Source of the DNA: Eriocheir sinensis
Lineage: Eukaryota; Arthropoda; Malacostraca; Decapoda; Varunidae
Direction: 5' to 3'
Assembly: GCF_024679095.1 (NCBI RefSeq)
Contig: NC_066544.1
Location: 9,267,490 to 9,331,489, forward strand
Length of the DNA stretch: 64,000 nt
In this document: positions 26,665 through 39,919 of the stretch, one piece after another
Numbering within the stretch: position 1 is the stretch's first letter
How the letters are laid out: each line of letters starts with the position of its first letter
Made by a program: the position numbers and the translations under genes
Notes under the pieces: model-generated
Database searches by the model: none
What the model saw: the letters and a program-made list of their open reading frames with translations, nothing else
Told to the model about the DNA's origin: nothing

Positions 26665-27337
26665 ATGGGGGGAGACGAGCTTCCCCTAGTCTCCTCCCCA
26701 CCACCCCGCCTCTCCTCCTCCGCCTCCTCCTCCCTCTCCTCCACGCATCTCTCCGCCCTCGAAGACTCCTCCACCTCCACCTCAGTCTCCCGGAAGGACC
26801 CGCCGAGGACTGTCTCACTCACGGCGTTGACCTTCACTGCGGGGCCCGGCATGAGTGAGGTCCCCGCCGCTACCATGAGGGACCCCGCCGCCGCCCCCTC
26901 CCCCGCCGTCGCCGCCACCAGAGTGAGTGTCCCCAGCGAACCACAGACCCCAGTTCGAAGCTCGGCGACCCCCAGACCCGCCTCCACCACCACGGTTCAT
27001 ATCCCCCCCAGTCCAGCCCGGCCAGCCCCCACCAGACCTGTCTCCGCTGGGGTCAGTCCACATCATCCCCCTCACAACCACCACCAGCGCCACCACTCTC
27101 ATTCCGTGTCCGCTCCCCAGTCCGTAGTGTCTAGTCCGCACAGGGTCCCCGTCGGTCCGCAGAGAGCGTCCGCCAGTTCGGGGAAGATAGGCGGCAGTCC
27201 GTCCCGACCAGCCGCCAGCCCCCAGAGAATAGCGGTCAACCTGCAGGAGCCCGCCAACCACCAGTCAGCCCCAGTCAGCCCCGCCAAGGTAGTCGTCAGC
27301 CCCGCCAAGGCCTCCAGCACGCCGCAGGTCACGACAG
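26665..27337 (+). CDS. bdg: bdg-like exon 1 (N-terminal low-complexity region)
   Basis: This exon encodes residues 1 to 225 (last codon split, phase 1). The product is rich in Ser, Pro, Ala and Thr, with a His-rich patch near residue 140 and repeated SP/SPxK-like motifs that could be phosphorylated. No domain is recognised. The exon body begins at 26632 or 26635 (tandem cagcag acceptor), and the frame stays open from 26632 to the ATG, so upstream coding sequence is possible. The donor is ACAG|GTGAGT at 27338. High GC and CpG content contrasts with the flanking introns. Confidence 0.75.
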
Positions 27338-30300
27338 GTGAGTGTGGGGGCTGTATTTTAAGACACCATCGCTTCTCACATCAACTATTTCTAAAGGTCA
27401 AAGAGGGGATCAATCGGGTTCTTATGAGTGTTTTTTAAGGTTCATGGCACAGAAGAAGGGTCAAACTACCACCAGGGTCATAAAACTACCCCTGGAAAGG
27501 CCTACAGCTCCTACGAAAGCCATGTCAAATATGTGAACTTGGGAGACGAAATGTTTTAAAATACGACTCTGTGTCCCGCCCCGCCCCGCCCCTCCCGCAG
27601 GTGCCTCGCCCCCACATACCCTCGCAGGTACTGTTGTTTCTATACGCACGGAGGAAAGGTTCAAGCAGTGCAGTGGTCCTTAACCCGTCCGCTGCGATTG
27701 GCACGGATTTGGCCTTCTGTGGTAGCCTGGTAACATTATACTCCCAGGTCTTTCTCTGCCTCTGTGGTGGATAGTGGAGTGTTTCCCATGTGGTATCGGT
27801 GTGCTGGATATCCCCTCCCATGGTGTAGGACTTTACATTTTCTTCATTGAATTGTAACAGCCACTTTTTGCTCCATTCCAGTAGCTTGGTGTGGTCTAAC
27901 TGTAAGAAATCCGCATTCAAGGGGTTAAACGTCTATAGGCATGCATCTGTCCCTCCACGCTCCCTCTGCACCTGTCCCCATACCAGCGTTGCCAAGTTGT
28001 CGTATTCAAAACATCGTATTTATCATTTTTACTTCCCAATCTGTCTTACCTACACAAATAACGGTAGCATATTAAAGTTATCGTTAAAACCGTTACTTAT
28101 TGATGTTTTTTTATATAGTTATCGGTCAGAAACAACGAAAATACAATGCGCTGAGTACGGTAATATGGCGTCGCTGCCCCATACTCTTCTTAAGATAATG
28201 AATATTCCGACAACAGAAATTCCAACTTTTCCTCCAAGGCTCGCGCCCCCCTGGAAATCACTAACGCCCCTCATAAGGCTCGCGCCCCCCTGGAAATCAC
28301 TAACGCCCCTCATAAGGCTCGCGCCCCCTGGAAATCACTAACGCCCCTCATAAGGCTCGCGCCCCCCTGGAAATCACTAACGCCCCTCATAGGGAGCGCG
28401 GCCCCCAGTTTAAGAAGCACTGAAGTATAGGGCAGAGTAATGGATGGGAGGTAAATTGTTAACAACTCTTCAGAGGCTGTCACGTGTAGGTTCTTTTTTT
28501 TTGTCCTCCTTTAACCTTTTGTAGTCCCTTTGTAACCCAGTGTATACACCAAACACCTGTCGCGCCGCCCCCTCCTCCGCCCTTCACACGTTCCTCTCAC
28601 TCTCCCCCGCAGGCTCCGAGGGCGTGGTGGTGGTGGTGAACGGCGGCGTCACTGCCAACGGCCAGGCGCGGTCACCAGGCCACCTCCGCGCCGCCACCAC
28701 CACCATACCTGTCGGGGACGGCGGCAGCGGCAGCAGTGACCCCCAGCAGACGAGCCTCAAGGCCAGCCCCGGCAGGAAGTCCGTCGGCAGCCGCAGTACA
28801 GGTGGCGGCGCAGGGGAAGGCAAGCGGGCCACCCACGAGAAGAACAAGTCCGTGACCATCGTGGTGAACGACCAACAGGTGAGTCAGGCGGCGGGGGAGG
28901 CCTCCGGTGCCGCGGGGCTGACGGGCTGACTCACGGGTGCCATGGGCTTGAGGGGGGAGGGGGGGGAGGAGGCCAGGGGGCAGAGGGAGGGGAGGATCAT
29001 TGTATTGAGTGATGTGATTGTCAGCAGTCCGTCAGCCGGCGCGGGGCGGGGCAAGGCGGGGCTGGTCTACCTTGTGTGGCCTGACGACAGCCGTCACTAT
29101 GTAAACACTGCACTGTCAGCGGCAGCACCGTCAGCAGCATGAGTAACTGTTCAGGCGCCGTGGTGTTTCACAGCTCTTCCCCTCCCTCCATTTCCTTCTC
29201 CTCCTGCACTGTATCTCCTCCTATTCCTCCTCCTCCTCCTATTCCTCCTCCTCCTCCTCCTCCTATTCCTCCTCCTCCTCCTCCTATTCCTCCTCCTCCT
29301 CCTCCTCCTCCTCCTCCTCCTCCTCAGTAACTCAAACTCTTGACTCTGGAAGAGACGATTACGTGGAGATATGATTCAGGGGTCTTTTCCGTTTGGCGTA
29401 CAGCGCTAAAAGTAATTTTAATCAGAATATCACATTATTTTTGGAGAAATTAACAGTTTTTGAGTTATTGTTTTAAAGAGTTATTTTGTCGTAATATTCA
29501 GTATGTTCGGTTGGATTAAATAATATGCTCCCCCCCCCTAAGCCCTGCGAGCTATTTTTGAGCTGCGGCGGCTGCAGCGTAAAGGAAAATAACTTAAAAA
29601 CTGTTCGTTTCTCCATAAAACGGTTGTCATATTCGGATTCTACGGACAAAAATACATAAGAAAATCTATATTAAAATTAATTTTAGCGCTGTACGCCAAA
29701 CGGAAAAGATCCTGATTCAGGTTTTCAAGTACATGAACAATTCAGGAAGGTCAATTATTCTGAGTTTGATCTTCAAACTAACCCAATAACTAGAAAAAAA
29801 AAAACGGTCCGCTGATTCCATCGAGGTGGAACAGCACGGACATTGATAGGATTTTTTTTTAATTAAGTCATCTGTCACTGCAACAAACTCCCTGCAAAAG
29901 TAGTTACGTATAGTGAAAACTATTAACTGATTTCAAAATCTGTTTGATTGTTGCTTCACTGCGGCAGGAATAGAATGAACGCTCCAGCACAACGAGTGTT
30001 TTATTTTGCTGCTCATTCATCCCTACATCAGGCAGCCTTGCCGTAAGCCCACAGCCATCGTGCCTGCCTTCTGTGTGTGCTGACCACACCCTCCTCCACC
30101 CCTCCGGCAGGTCGCCTATACCTCCAGCAATGGCGTGGCCAACGGCGGCGTCCACCCCGAGGCGGCGACCCACGGCGAGGCCACGCGGCCCCCCTCGTCA
30201 GCCTCCACGCAGCCGGGGGGCAAGGCGGACCCCGACATGCAGGTGAGCAGGCTGGGGGGCGGGGCGGGGCGGGTGTACAGGTGTAGCTAGTGGATTAGCG

Positions 30301-31963
30301 GAGTAGTGGAGTAGTGGGCAAGTGTCTAGGCTCGGAACATCCCGTGTGCAGCCCTTGAGACAGACAGACACGCCGGAATGTATCGAACAGCGCTAGAGTC
30401 ACCTCCTTCCCTTCCCCCTCCCCCCCGCGTCCCCCACCCCGAGCAGGTGCGGCCGCTTGTTGGGTGGTGGGGCGGCGAGGGCGGCAGCGCGGGCTCGGTG
30501 CTGGAAGACGCCGCCTCCTCCGACGACTGCCACCGCTCCACCCTCACCCTCGTCCACTCCCCGGCGCGCACCGTGAGTACACCGAGACCCTTAACTCCCC
30601 GGCACTCCCCTCAATCCCCCCACGGCCCCCTACTCACGCCCCCTTGCCGTGCGCTGTGTTGGTGTCTCTCTTTCTCCCCCCCCCCCTCACACACACACGT
30701 ACACACTCACCATCACGTCTGTCTATGCAACAAATCCTGAGTTCGCATTTAGTTAACTCATCTCCCCACCCACCACTGCCTCCTCACTCCCCTTCACACC
30801 CTCCCCCACTCTGCTTCCTTCTCCCCTCACACCCCACACACCCACCTTACTCCCCATCACACCCTCCCACACAGTGCTTCCTCCCTCCCATCACACCCCA
30901 CACACCCACCTTACTCCCCATCACACCCTCCCACACAGTGCTTCCTTCTCCCCTCACACCCCACACACCCACCTTACTCCCCATCACACCTCCCCATACT
31001 ACTTCCTTCTCCCCGCACACCCCCCACACCCACCTTACTCCCATCACACCCTCCCCATTCTGCTTCCTTCTCCCTCACACCCCACTCCCCCTTCTCCCAT
31101 CACACCCCACACACCCACCTTACTCCCCATCACACCCTCCCACACACTGCTTCCTTCTCCCCTCACACCCCACACACCCACCTTACTCCCCATCACACCC
31201 TCCCCCACACTGCTTCCTTCTCCCCTCACACCCCACACACCCACCTTACTCCCCATCACACCCTCCCCCACACTGCTTCTCCCTCACACCCCACACACCC
31301 ACCTTACTCCCCATCACACCCTCCCCCACAATGCTTCCTTCTCCCCTCACACCCCACACACCCACCTTACTCCCCATCACACCCTCCCCCACTCTGCTTC
31401 CTTCTCCCCTCACACCCCACACACCCTCCTTACTCCCCTCACACTCTCCCTTACATTCCCTCATTACTCCCCTCTCCTCCCCACACTCCTTCCCCCCCTC
31501 ATAATCTCCCCACACAGTCCCTCCGTTCTCCCCTCCCATCCTTACTCCCCTCTCACAGTCTCCCACCCATATTCCCCACCGCCTCCCACATACAAGTTAA
31601 TTTATCTCCCCAACACTCTCCCTCCTTCCCCTCACATCCTCCCCCCACACTCCCATCCTTACTCCCCTCTCACACTCCCCCACCGCCTCCCACGCATGTA
31701 AGTCAACTCCTCTCCCCATATTCCCTCCCTTCTACCTCCCCTGACCCCCAGTACTCACACCCTCCCCACTCCCCACGTTATTTACTGTGCTGGTATCTTC
31801 CTCCCCATCCCCTCCCACACACATTCTCTTAAACTCCCCAACGCGTGTCATGAGTGTTAGTTGAATATAGAGACATCAACTCCCCCACCCTCACTCCCCT
31901 CCCCACTCCTTCCCCTCCCCACTCATTCACTCCCCACTCCCCTCATCGTGTTATCTTCCTCCC

Positions 31964-32026
<63 letters not shown>

Positions 32027-32191
32027 CATAACCTGTTGCACCCTACGTCACCTACAGCACTGTATAGAGAAGGGTGATGGGGAGGGATAGGGGGGGTGAT
32101 AAACAGGGGGGAGGGGGGGGAAGGGGTGATAGAAGGGGGGAATAGAGGGAAGGAGGGAGGAAGAGAGGGAATGATGAGGAGAAAATAGTGT

Positions 32192-32247
<56 letters not shown>

Positions 32248-33821
32248 CAAGCAAGGACAGGGCAGGATTCGGGAGTGGGGAAGAAATCGATCCGAGGAGG
32301 AGGAGGAGGAGGGGGAGGAGGAGGGGGAGGAGGAGGAGGAGGAGGAGGAGGAGGAGAAGGAGAAGGAGGAGGAAGGGCGTGTCCTCTCAACCTCTAAGAC
32401 TCCTCCCTAAGAGTGTGTGGAGGAGGAAGAGAAGGCGAGGGAGGGAAGGGAAGACGAGGGAGAGAAGGACAGGGAAGGGAAGAAAAGAGAGAAGGGAAGG
32501 GGAAGGAAAGGTTAGACAAGGATAGGAAAATGTAAGGAAGGGAACGAAAAGGGAAGGGAAGAGAAGGGATGAGATGAGGAGAGAAGGGCAGGGAAGGGAA
32601 GAGAAGTGAGAAGGGAAGGGGAGAAAATGTCAGCGATAGGAAGGGAAGGGAAAGGATAAGGAGAGATTACATGGGAAAAGAAAGGAAAGAGAAGGAAAGG
32701 GAACGGCAATGAAGGGAAGGAAAATGTCAGCGATAGGAAGGGAAGAGAAGGGATAAGAGAGATTAAATAGGAAGGGAAAGAGAAGGAAAGGGGACAGTAA
32801 TGAAGGTTAGGAGAGAAAATGTCAGCGATAGGAATGGAAGGGAAGGGAAGAGAAGGTATAAGGAGATATGAAATTGGAAGGGAAAGGAAGGGAAGGGAAG
32901 GGAAGGGAAATGAAAGGAAAGGAAAGGAAGGGAAGGGAAGAGAAGGGAAGAGAAGAGAAGGGATAAGGAGAGATGAAATTGGAAGGGAAAGGAAGGAAGG
33001 AAGGAAGGAAGGAAAGGAAGGAAGAGAAGAGAAGGGATAAGGAGAGATGAAATTGGAAGGGAAAGGAAGGAAAGGGAAGGGAAGGGAAGGGAAAGGAAAG
33101 GAAGGGAAGAGAAGAGAAGGGATAAGGAGAGATGAAATTGGAAGAGAAAGGAAGGGAAAGGGAAGGGAAGGGAAGGGAAGAGAAAGGAAGGGAAGAGAAG
33201 GGATAAGGAGAGATGAAATAGGAAGAGAAAGGAAGGGAAGGGAAGGGAAGGGAAGAGAAAGGAAGGGAAGGGAAGGGAAGAGAAGGGATAAGGAGAGATG
33301 AAATTGGAAGAGAAAGGAAGGGAAGGGAAGGGAAAGGAAAGGAAGGGAAGAGAAGAGAAGGGATAAGGAGAGATGAAATTGGAAGAGAAAGGAAGGGAAG
33401 GGAAGGGAAAGGAAAGGAAGGGAAGAGAAGAGAAGGGATAAGGAGAGATGAAATTGGAAGAGAAAGGAAGGGAAGGGAAGGGAAGGGAAGAGAAAGGAAG
33501 GGAAGGGAAGGGAAGAGAAGGGATAAGGAGAGATGAAATAGGAAGAGAAAGGAAGGGAAGGGATAATGAGATATGAAATAGAAAGAGAAAGAAAGGGAAG
33601 GGAAGGGAAGGGAAGAGAATGGGTGCCGTAGGGTAATGTATGGGAGCCCTCACCATTCACCATTACCCTATTTAGCATTTTCTTCACCCTTCCACCACCA
33701 CCACCACCACCTCCACCTCCACCACCTCCAACTCCATTATCACCTTTCTCGTTAATATTATGCAAAGTACACCCGGTCAACTTTCCCTTTCTACTCTTGC
33801 TATTTATTTCCCTTTCTCCTC

Positions 33822-33871
<50 letters not shown>

Positions 33872-36569
33872 GCCTAAACATGTTCTTCCCCTTCCTTCTT
33901 GCCTCCTCCTCCTCCTTCCTCTCTTCTTCTTTCTTCCTCCTTTCTTCCCTCCTCCTCCTCCTTCCTCTCTTCTTTCTTCCTCCTCCTTCCTCTCTTCTTC
34001 TTTCTTCCTCCTTCTTTCTTTCTTCCCTCCTCCTCCTCCTCCTCCTCCTCCTCCTCCTCTCTCTTCTCTTCCTTCCTTTTTTTTCCAGGCTCTTCTCCCT
34101 CTCCCTCCCTCCTCCTCCTCTGTCTTCTTCCTCCTCCTCCTTCCTTTCTTTCTTTCTTTCTTCCCTCTTCCTCCCTCTCTTCTTCCCTCCTTCTCCTTCT
34201 CCCTCTCTTCCTCTCTCTCGTCTTCCCTCCTCCTCCTCCTCCTCCTCCTCCCTCTCAACAGTTCCTTCACCTCTCCACTGAACAACAAAGTCACCATCGC
34301 AACCAACACACGCACGCACACACACACTCAACCCCCCCCCCCCCTCCCACACACACACACACGCACGCACTCACTGTTTGCTTTCCTTCCACTCACTCAA
34401 CAGATTCAAATTTCCCGCGCACTTAAAAAAAAAAATAATAGATAAATTCCCGTTCTCTGCATTATTTAATTTATTTTCGTAACCCGGTGGAATGCGGATT
34501 TACTGAGTGTCAAAAGATAATACCGTTTTTCTTTTTTGTGATGTTAGAATTATGATAACCGTTATTACTGTTTTTTTTTTTTTTTTGTATTTCCCCTCAC
34601 TTTTAACCTGTTGTAGTAGTTGTAGTGGTAGTAACAGTAGTAGTGGTATTTAGTAGTGTGGTGTGGTGTGGTGTGTCCGTGAATTAATGCCTCTAATAGC
34701 CTACTTAATTATTATCCTTATTATTATTATTATTAATGTTGTTATTATTATTGTTGTCTTTCTGTGATCATTATTAGTCATACCCTATTTTTCACGTAAC
34801 AGAAGTGGCCCAGGAGCTGGCTGGATACATATATAAAAGTTTCTCTTAAGTTTTTGTAGTATTTTCGCTCATATTTATCAGTTATTTATATGTATTTATC
34901 CATAAAGATTTGATTTGCCAGGTATAAGAAGTGTAACTTATTCGTCTGGTTTTGCGTTACAATTCGTGGTTCGAGTACAATCTATTTCCTTGATTGTATA
35001 TTAATAGTAAAATGTCTTAAGGTAGCTATTTTTTTTTAAGTACGATTCTATAAAATAAAAGTAAAATATAAAGATCAAGAATAAGGATAAAGATAAGACA
35101 AAAGAATAAAGATAGAGTAAAATTCTTAAGGTCCAGCCGTTGCTTTCTGCGATGAAACAAACAATTTTCCTCAATTTTACATGAAAATTTACTGAGTAAT
35201 AGCTACGATATCTACGTGCATGTGTAGAAAGTTTCAAGGTGACTCGTACAAATAAAAAAAAATGTAAACCTAGCACACCTCCTGGCTAGCACACCTGGCT
35301 ATTTGAGTTTATAAATACTTTGAAGCGTCATATTCCTTTGAAAATTTGTGGGATTGATGCCAATATGTGAATTGATTTTTTCATGTACTTAACTCATTTT
35401 CGATATTTGCTCGATGTTTCGGTCAAAAAAAGCAGTCGCTGGGCCGAAGGAAAGGATCAGTGCATTAACCCGGTAGCAGCGACGGACCAAATTTGTGGCT
35501 TTACCGTGTACCAGCGACGGGCCACATTTTTGTCATGATATAAACCCCCGAAAATAGACGATGCATAAACTGATCACAAATGCGTTGATATGTATTATGA
35601 AATGGGTTGCGTGAGTGATGATTTTTTCTCATTTTTCTCGCTTAGAGGGACCTTTAAGAAACATGATCCCTGGAGCTACTAGGTTAAGATCAAGAGTAAA
35701 GATTAACAAAGATAAGATAAAAAAGTAAATATAAAGAGTAAGATTTTTATAGAGTGCCAACCAGCTCCCGCCCTATGACTAGAATCCCTATACCATCTAC
35801 TTGTGAATTAATTGCATGAGAGAAAATGAGCTTAAATGTGTGTGTAGGGATAACTAAGGAAAACGTCTGACCCGATGTTTCTCTCAACCTCCCCCTCCCC
35901 CCTCCCTCAAGCTGTCCCGCGCAGTGTCTGTCATTCTTGTAAGTATCCCTTTTCTCTCCGCCTTCCTCTTGCTCCTCTTGCGCCTCCTCCTCTTCCTCCG
36001 CACCCCAGCACAGCACGGACAGACGCCTCTTGATGTGTAGCTGCAAGACTTTGATTTGTTATTTATCCTGCTCCTCTTTTGTCCTTTTCCTCCTCTTCCT
36101 CCTTCGGTTTTCCTCCTTACTCCTCCTTACTCCTCCTCAATATCCTCTTTATCTTTTTGTCCTTTTCCTAATCCGCACTTTAATTCCAATTTCTTCGGTT
36201 TTTCTTCTTTTTCATCCGCCTCCACCTGCTCCTCTTCCTATTCCTCTTCCACCTCCTCCTCCTCCTCCTTTACCTCTTCCACCTCCTCCTCCTCCTCCTT
36301 TTCCTCTTCCACCTCCTCCTCCTTTTCCTCTCCCACATCCTCCTATTCTCCTTCCTCCGTCTCCACCTCCTCTTCCTCTCGTATCCTTCCGTATTCCTTC
36401 TCCTCCTCCTCCTCCTCCTCCTCCTCCTCCTCCTGTTCCTCCTCCTTCGTGCTATGATATGCGAATTGCTCATGCCACGCACCTCTTTTTTTTTTCCTTC
36501 TTTTCCTTCAGTCTCTTCTTCCTTTTTCCTCCACCTTTACAGCATATAATTATAAAGCTATAATCATGC

Positions 36570-36640
<71 letters not shown>

Positions 36641-36781
36641 CACGGGTACCATCAGACTTGGATTGCTACGCTGCCTTGTATGTTGTTATAATTATTAAAC
36701 TGCTAAATGCCACTGTGCTTGTAGAATGAAAAACAACAACAACAACAACAGTTATTCTTAAACGTTATTGGAGCTACTTAT

Positions 36782-36855
<74 letters not shown>

Positions 36856-36970
36856 ACTCCAGCTGATCTCTCCTGAGTTTAGTCGTTGTTGTTATTGTTG
36901 TTGTCGTCGCCGCCGCCGCCGCTTCAGACTCTCCAACGGGGTAACAAATCAGTAGCAGCGAGAGAGAGAT

Positions 36971-37020
<50 letters not shown>

Positions 37021-37418
37021 GTCAGCAGGAAGGTAGGAACGGAGGAGAGAGATGTCAGGGTGTGAAGGTGAGCGGGATCGTGACGGTGGTGATGGTGGTG
37101 GTGGTGGTGGTGATGGTGGTGGTCAAGCAACAAGGAAGGGATGGGGAGGAGAGAAGGGGAAGGGATGGGGAGGAGAGAAGGGGGACGGGATGGGGAGGAG
37201 AGAAGGGGGAAGGGATGGGGAGGAGAGAAGGGGGAAGGGATGGCGATGAGAGAAGGGGAAGGGATGGGGAGGAGAGAACGGGGAAGGGATGGGGAGGAGA
37301 GAAGGGGGAAGGGATGGGGAGGAGAGAAGGGGGAGAGGAAGGGGGAAGGGGGTTATATACGAATGGATGTATGAAAAAAAAGAGGAAAAAAAAAAGGAGG
37401 AAGAGAGAGGGAGTTAAT

Positions 37419-37498
<80 letters not shown>

Positions 37499-37506
37499 TG
37501 GCCTTT

Positions 37507-37574
<68 letters not shown>

Positions 37575-39714
37575 CTTTGGTCTTCAAGCATCTATCTACC
37601 AATTACTAAGTCCACCAATCTATTTAACATTTTTATCCACCTTTATCTATCTACCTATCTATTTATCTATTTATATCACCATCCATCTATCTATCTCACC
37701 ATTTATCTATCTATCTTTCCTTATCTATTTATCTCCTACTATCTATCTACTATCTACTCTTCCATCTATCTACCTGTGCACTAATCAAGCCTCCTCATCT
37801 ATATCTCCTACTTTCTATCTACTCTTCCATCTATCTACTTGTGCACTAATCAAGCCTCCTCATCTATATCTCCTACTTTCTATCTACTCTTCCATCTATC
37901 TACCTGTGCACTAATCAAGCCTCCTCATCTATATCTCCTACTTTCTATCTATTATCTATTCTTCTATCTGTGTATACCTGTGCACTAATCAAGCCTCCTC
38001 ACCTGTGTTCTCACGCCCCGCAGTACCTGAGCGGCGAGGCGGGCGACGCTATGGTTGGCGAGGACAGCGGCGAGGCGTGGAGCGGCGGCGTGACGGGGCT
38101 CTGCGGCGTGGCCCTCGTCCTCGGCGCGGCGGTGTGGCTGCGGCTTCCTGGACTGCTCTATGAGTTCGGCGCAGGTGAGGACGTGGCGGGGGATGACAAG
38201 GTGGCTAGATAACAAAGTGGAGAGAGATGACTACGGGCAGAAAGTTGGAGATAACATAGAAAGTGGAAGAGGACGTGGCTGGGGATGACAAGGTGGATAC
38301 ATAACGAAGTGGAGAGAATGTAGGAGATGACTACGGGCAGAAAGTGGGAGATAACATTGAAAGTGGAAGAGGACGTGGCTGGGGATGACAAGGTGGATAC
38401 ATAACGAAGTGGAGAGAATGTGGGAGATGGCTATGGGCAGAAAGTGGGAGATAACATAGAAAGGAGATAATAATATGTATAAACCGTGAACATAGAGTGG
38501 AAGATAACATAGAAAGTGGAATAGGACGTGGCGGGGGATGACAAGGTGGATAGATAACAAAGTGGATAGAATGTGGAAGATGGCTATGAGCGGAAAGTGG
38601 GAGATACATAGAAAGGAGATAATAATATGTATAAAACGTGAACATAAAGTGGAAGATAACATAGAAAGTGGAAGACAGCAACATTGAAAGGCTACAATAG
38701 AGGCGCTCGTAGTACAAAGGGCGAACTCGCTTTTATAGATTGACATTATCGGGTTTATGAGTCATTGAAGGTAAGTTAGGTTTTGGGACAGGCAAGAGCG
38801 TGAGGTTGTCCCATGGTGATCGTTTAACAGATCTTTTTTTCCTCCTTCAGGCAACTTCTTGGCGGCGTGGTGCGGGGCCGTGCTGGTGGTGGCGGCGCCC
38901 CTCGCCCTCCTGGAGGCCAGCCTGGCACAGTTCAGCAGCTCGGCGGCCATTGCCTTGTGGCGCCTCATCCCCATCGCCAGAGGTGCGTCACTCGTTTGTT
39001 GCCGATATACCCCCTTCATGCTGCCTTCGATTTTTTTTTATAACAAAGGAAACAGCTCAAGGGCACACAAAAAAGGAAACTCTAATTTTAAAAAAGCCCG
39101 CTACTCGCTGCTCCTATAAAAAGAATCAAAAGAGGTGGCCGAAAGAGAGGTCAATTTCGGGAGGAGAGGTGTCCTGATATAATTATAGACCGCTCCTTTT
39201 TTTCTTCATGAAGTGTATCATTCCCCAGTCGACAAACAAGCCACATCCCATCTGCGACTTTGGCTGTGTATGATTGCTGGACGCTGGTAAGGACGAAATG
39301 TTATTGGTGTTTGGTGGGCGTGTGTCCATGGGCGAGGCAGAACGTACAATCATGAACGTCAGGGATTTAACTTTTTTCATATAATATACCGCTCACACGA
39401 GGCCTTCCATTCGTCTGGGGATGAACGATAATAATGAAGTGCCTGATCATTGTTGTTTTTATGAGACGAACCAGGCAGAGAGGGAAAAGTTCGGACATGA
39501 TCATCTAGCGACAATTTTTATTTTCATTTTACCATTTTCATTTTCACTTTGCCATTTTCATTTCTTTGTCAGCGAATGTGAAGAAAAACAAAACTGGGGA
39601 GAAACAAAACAAATAACTTCCACCCAACACTTCTTCATTCTGTTTCGTTTTGTTGGAGCAGCGGCGAGCGGCCTTTTTTGCGGCTGTTTTTATTTTTTAT
39701 TTTATTTTTTTTTA

Positions 39715-39745
<31 letters not shown>

Positions 39746-39887
39746 TTTTTTTTTTTTTTGCCCCTGAGCTGCCTTTCATCCCGTAAACAAGAACACAAAC
39801 TGGCGGGTACAATATTATCTCCACTCACCTAGCGACGCCATATTACCGTACTCAGCGCATTGTGTTTTCGTTGTTTCCGACCGATAA

Positions 39888-39919
<32 letters not shown>

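Noticed and set aside
26571..27332. Minus-strand frames opposite exon 1
   Set aside because: They are shadows of GC-rich coding sequence; the plus strand has matching splice phases through to the transporter.
32512..33780. 422-codon minus-strand frame rich in Ser, Leu, Pro and Phe
   Set aside because: It is the complement of a GGGAA-type satellite.
35747..36046. 99-codon minus-strand frame with an acidic stretch
   Set aside because: It has no recognisable domain or splice support; the acidic part comes from a TCC-rich tract.
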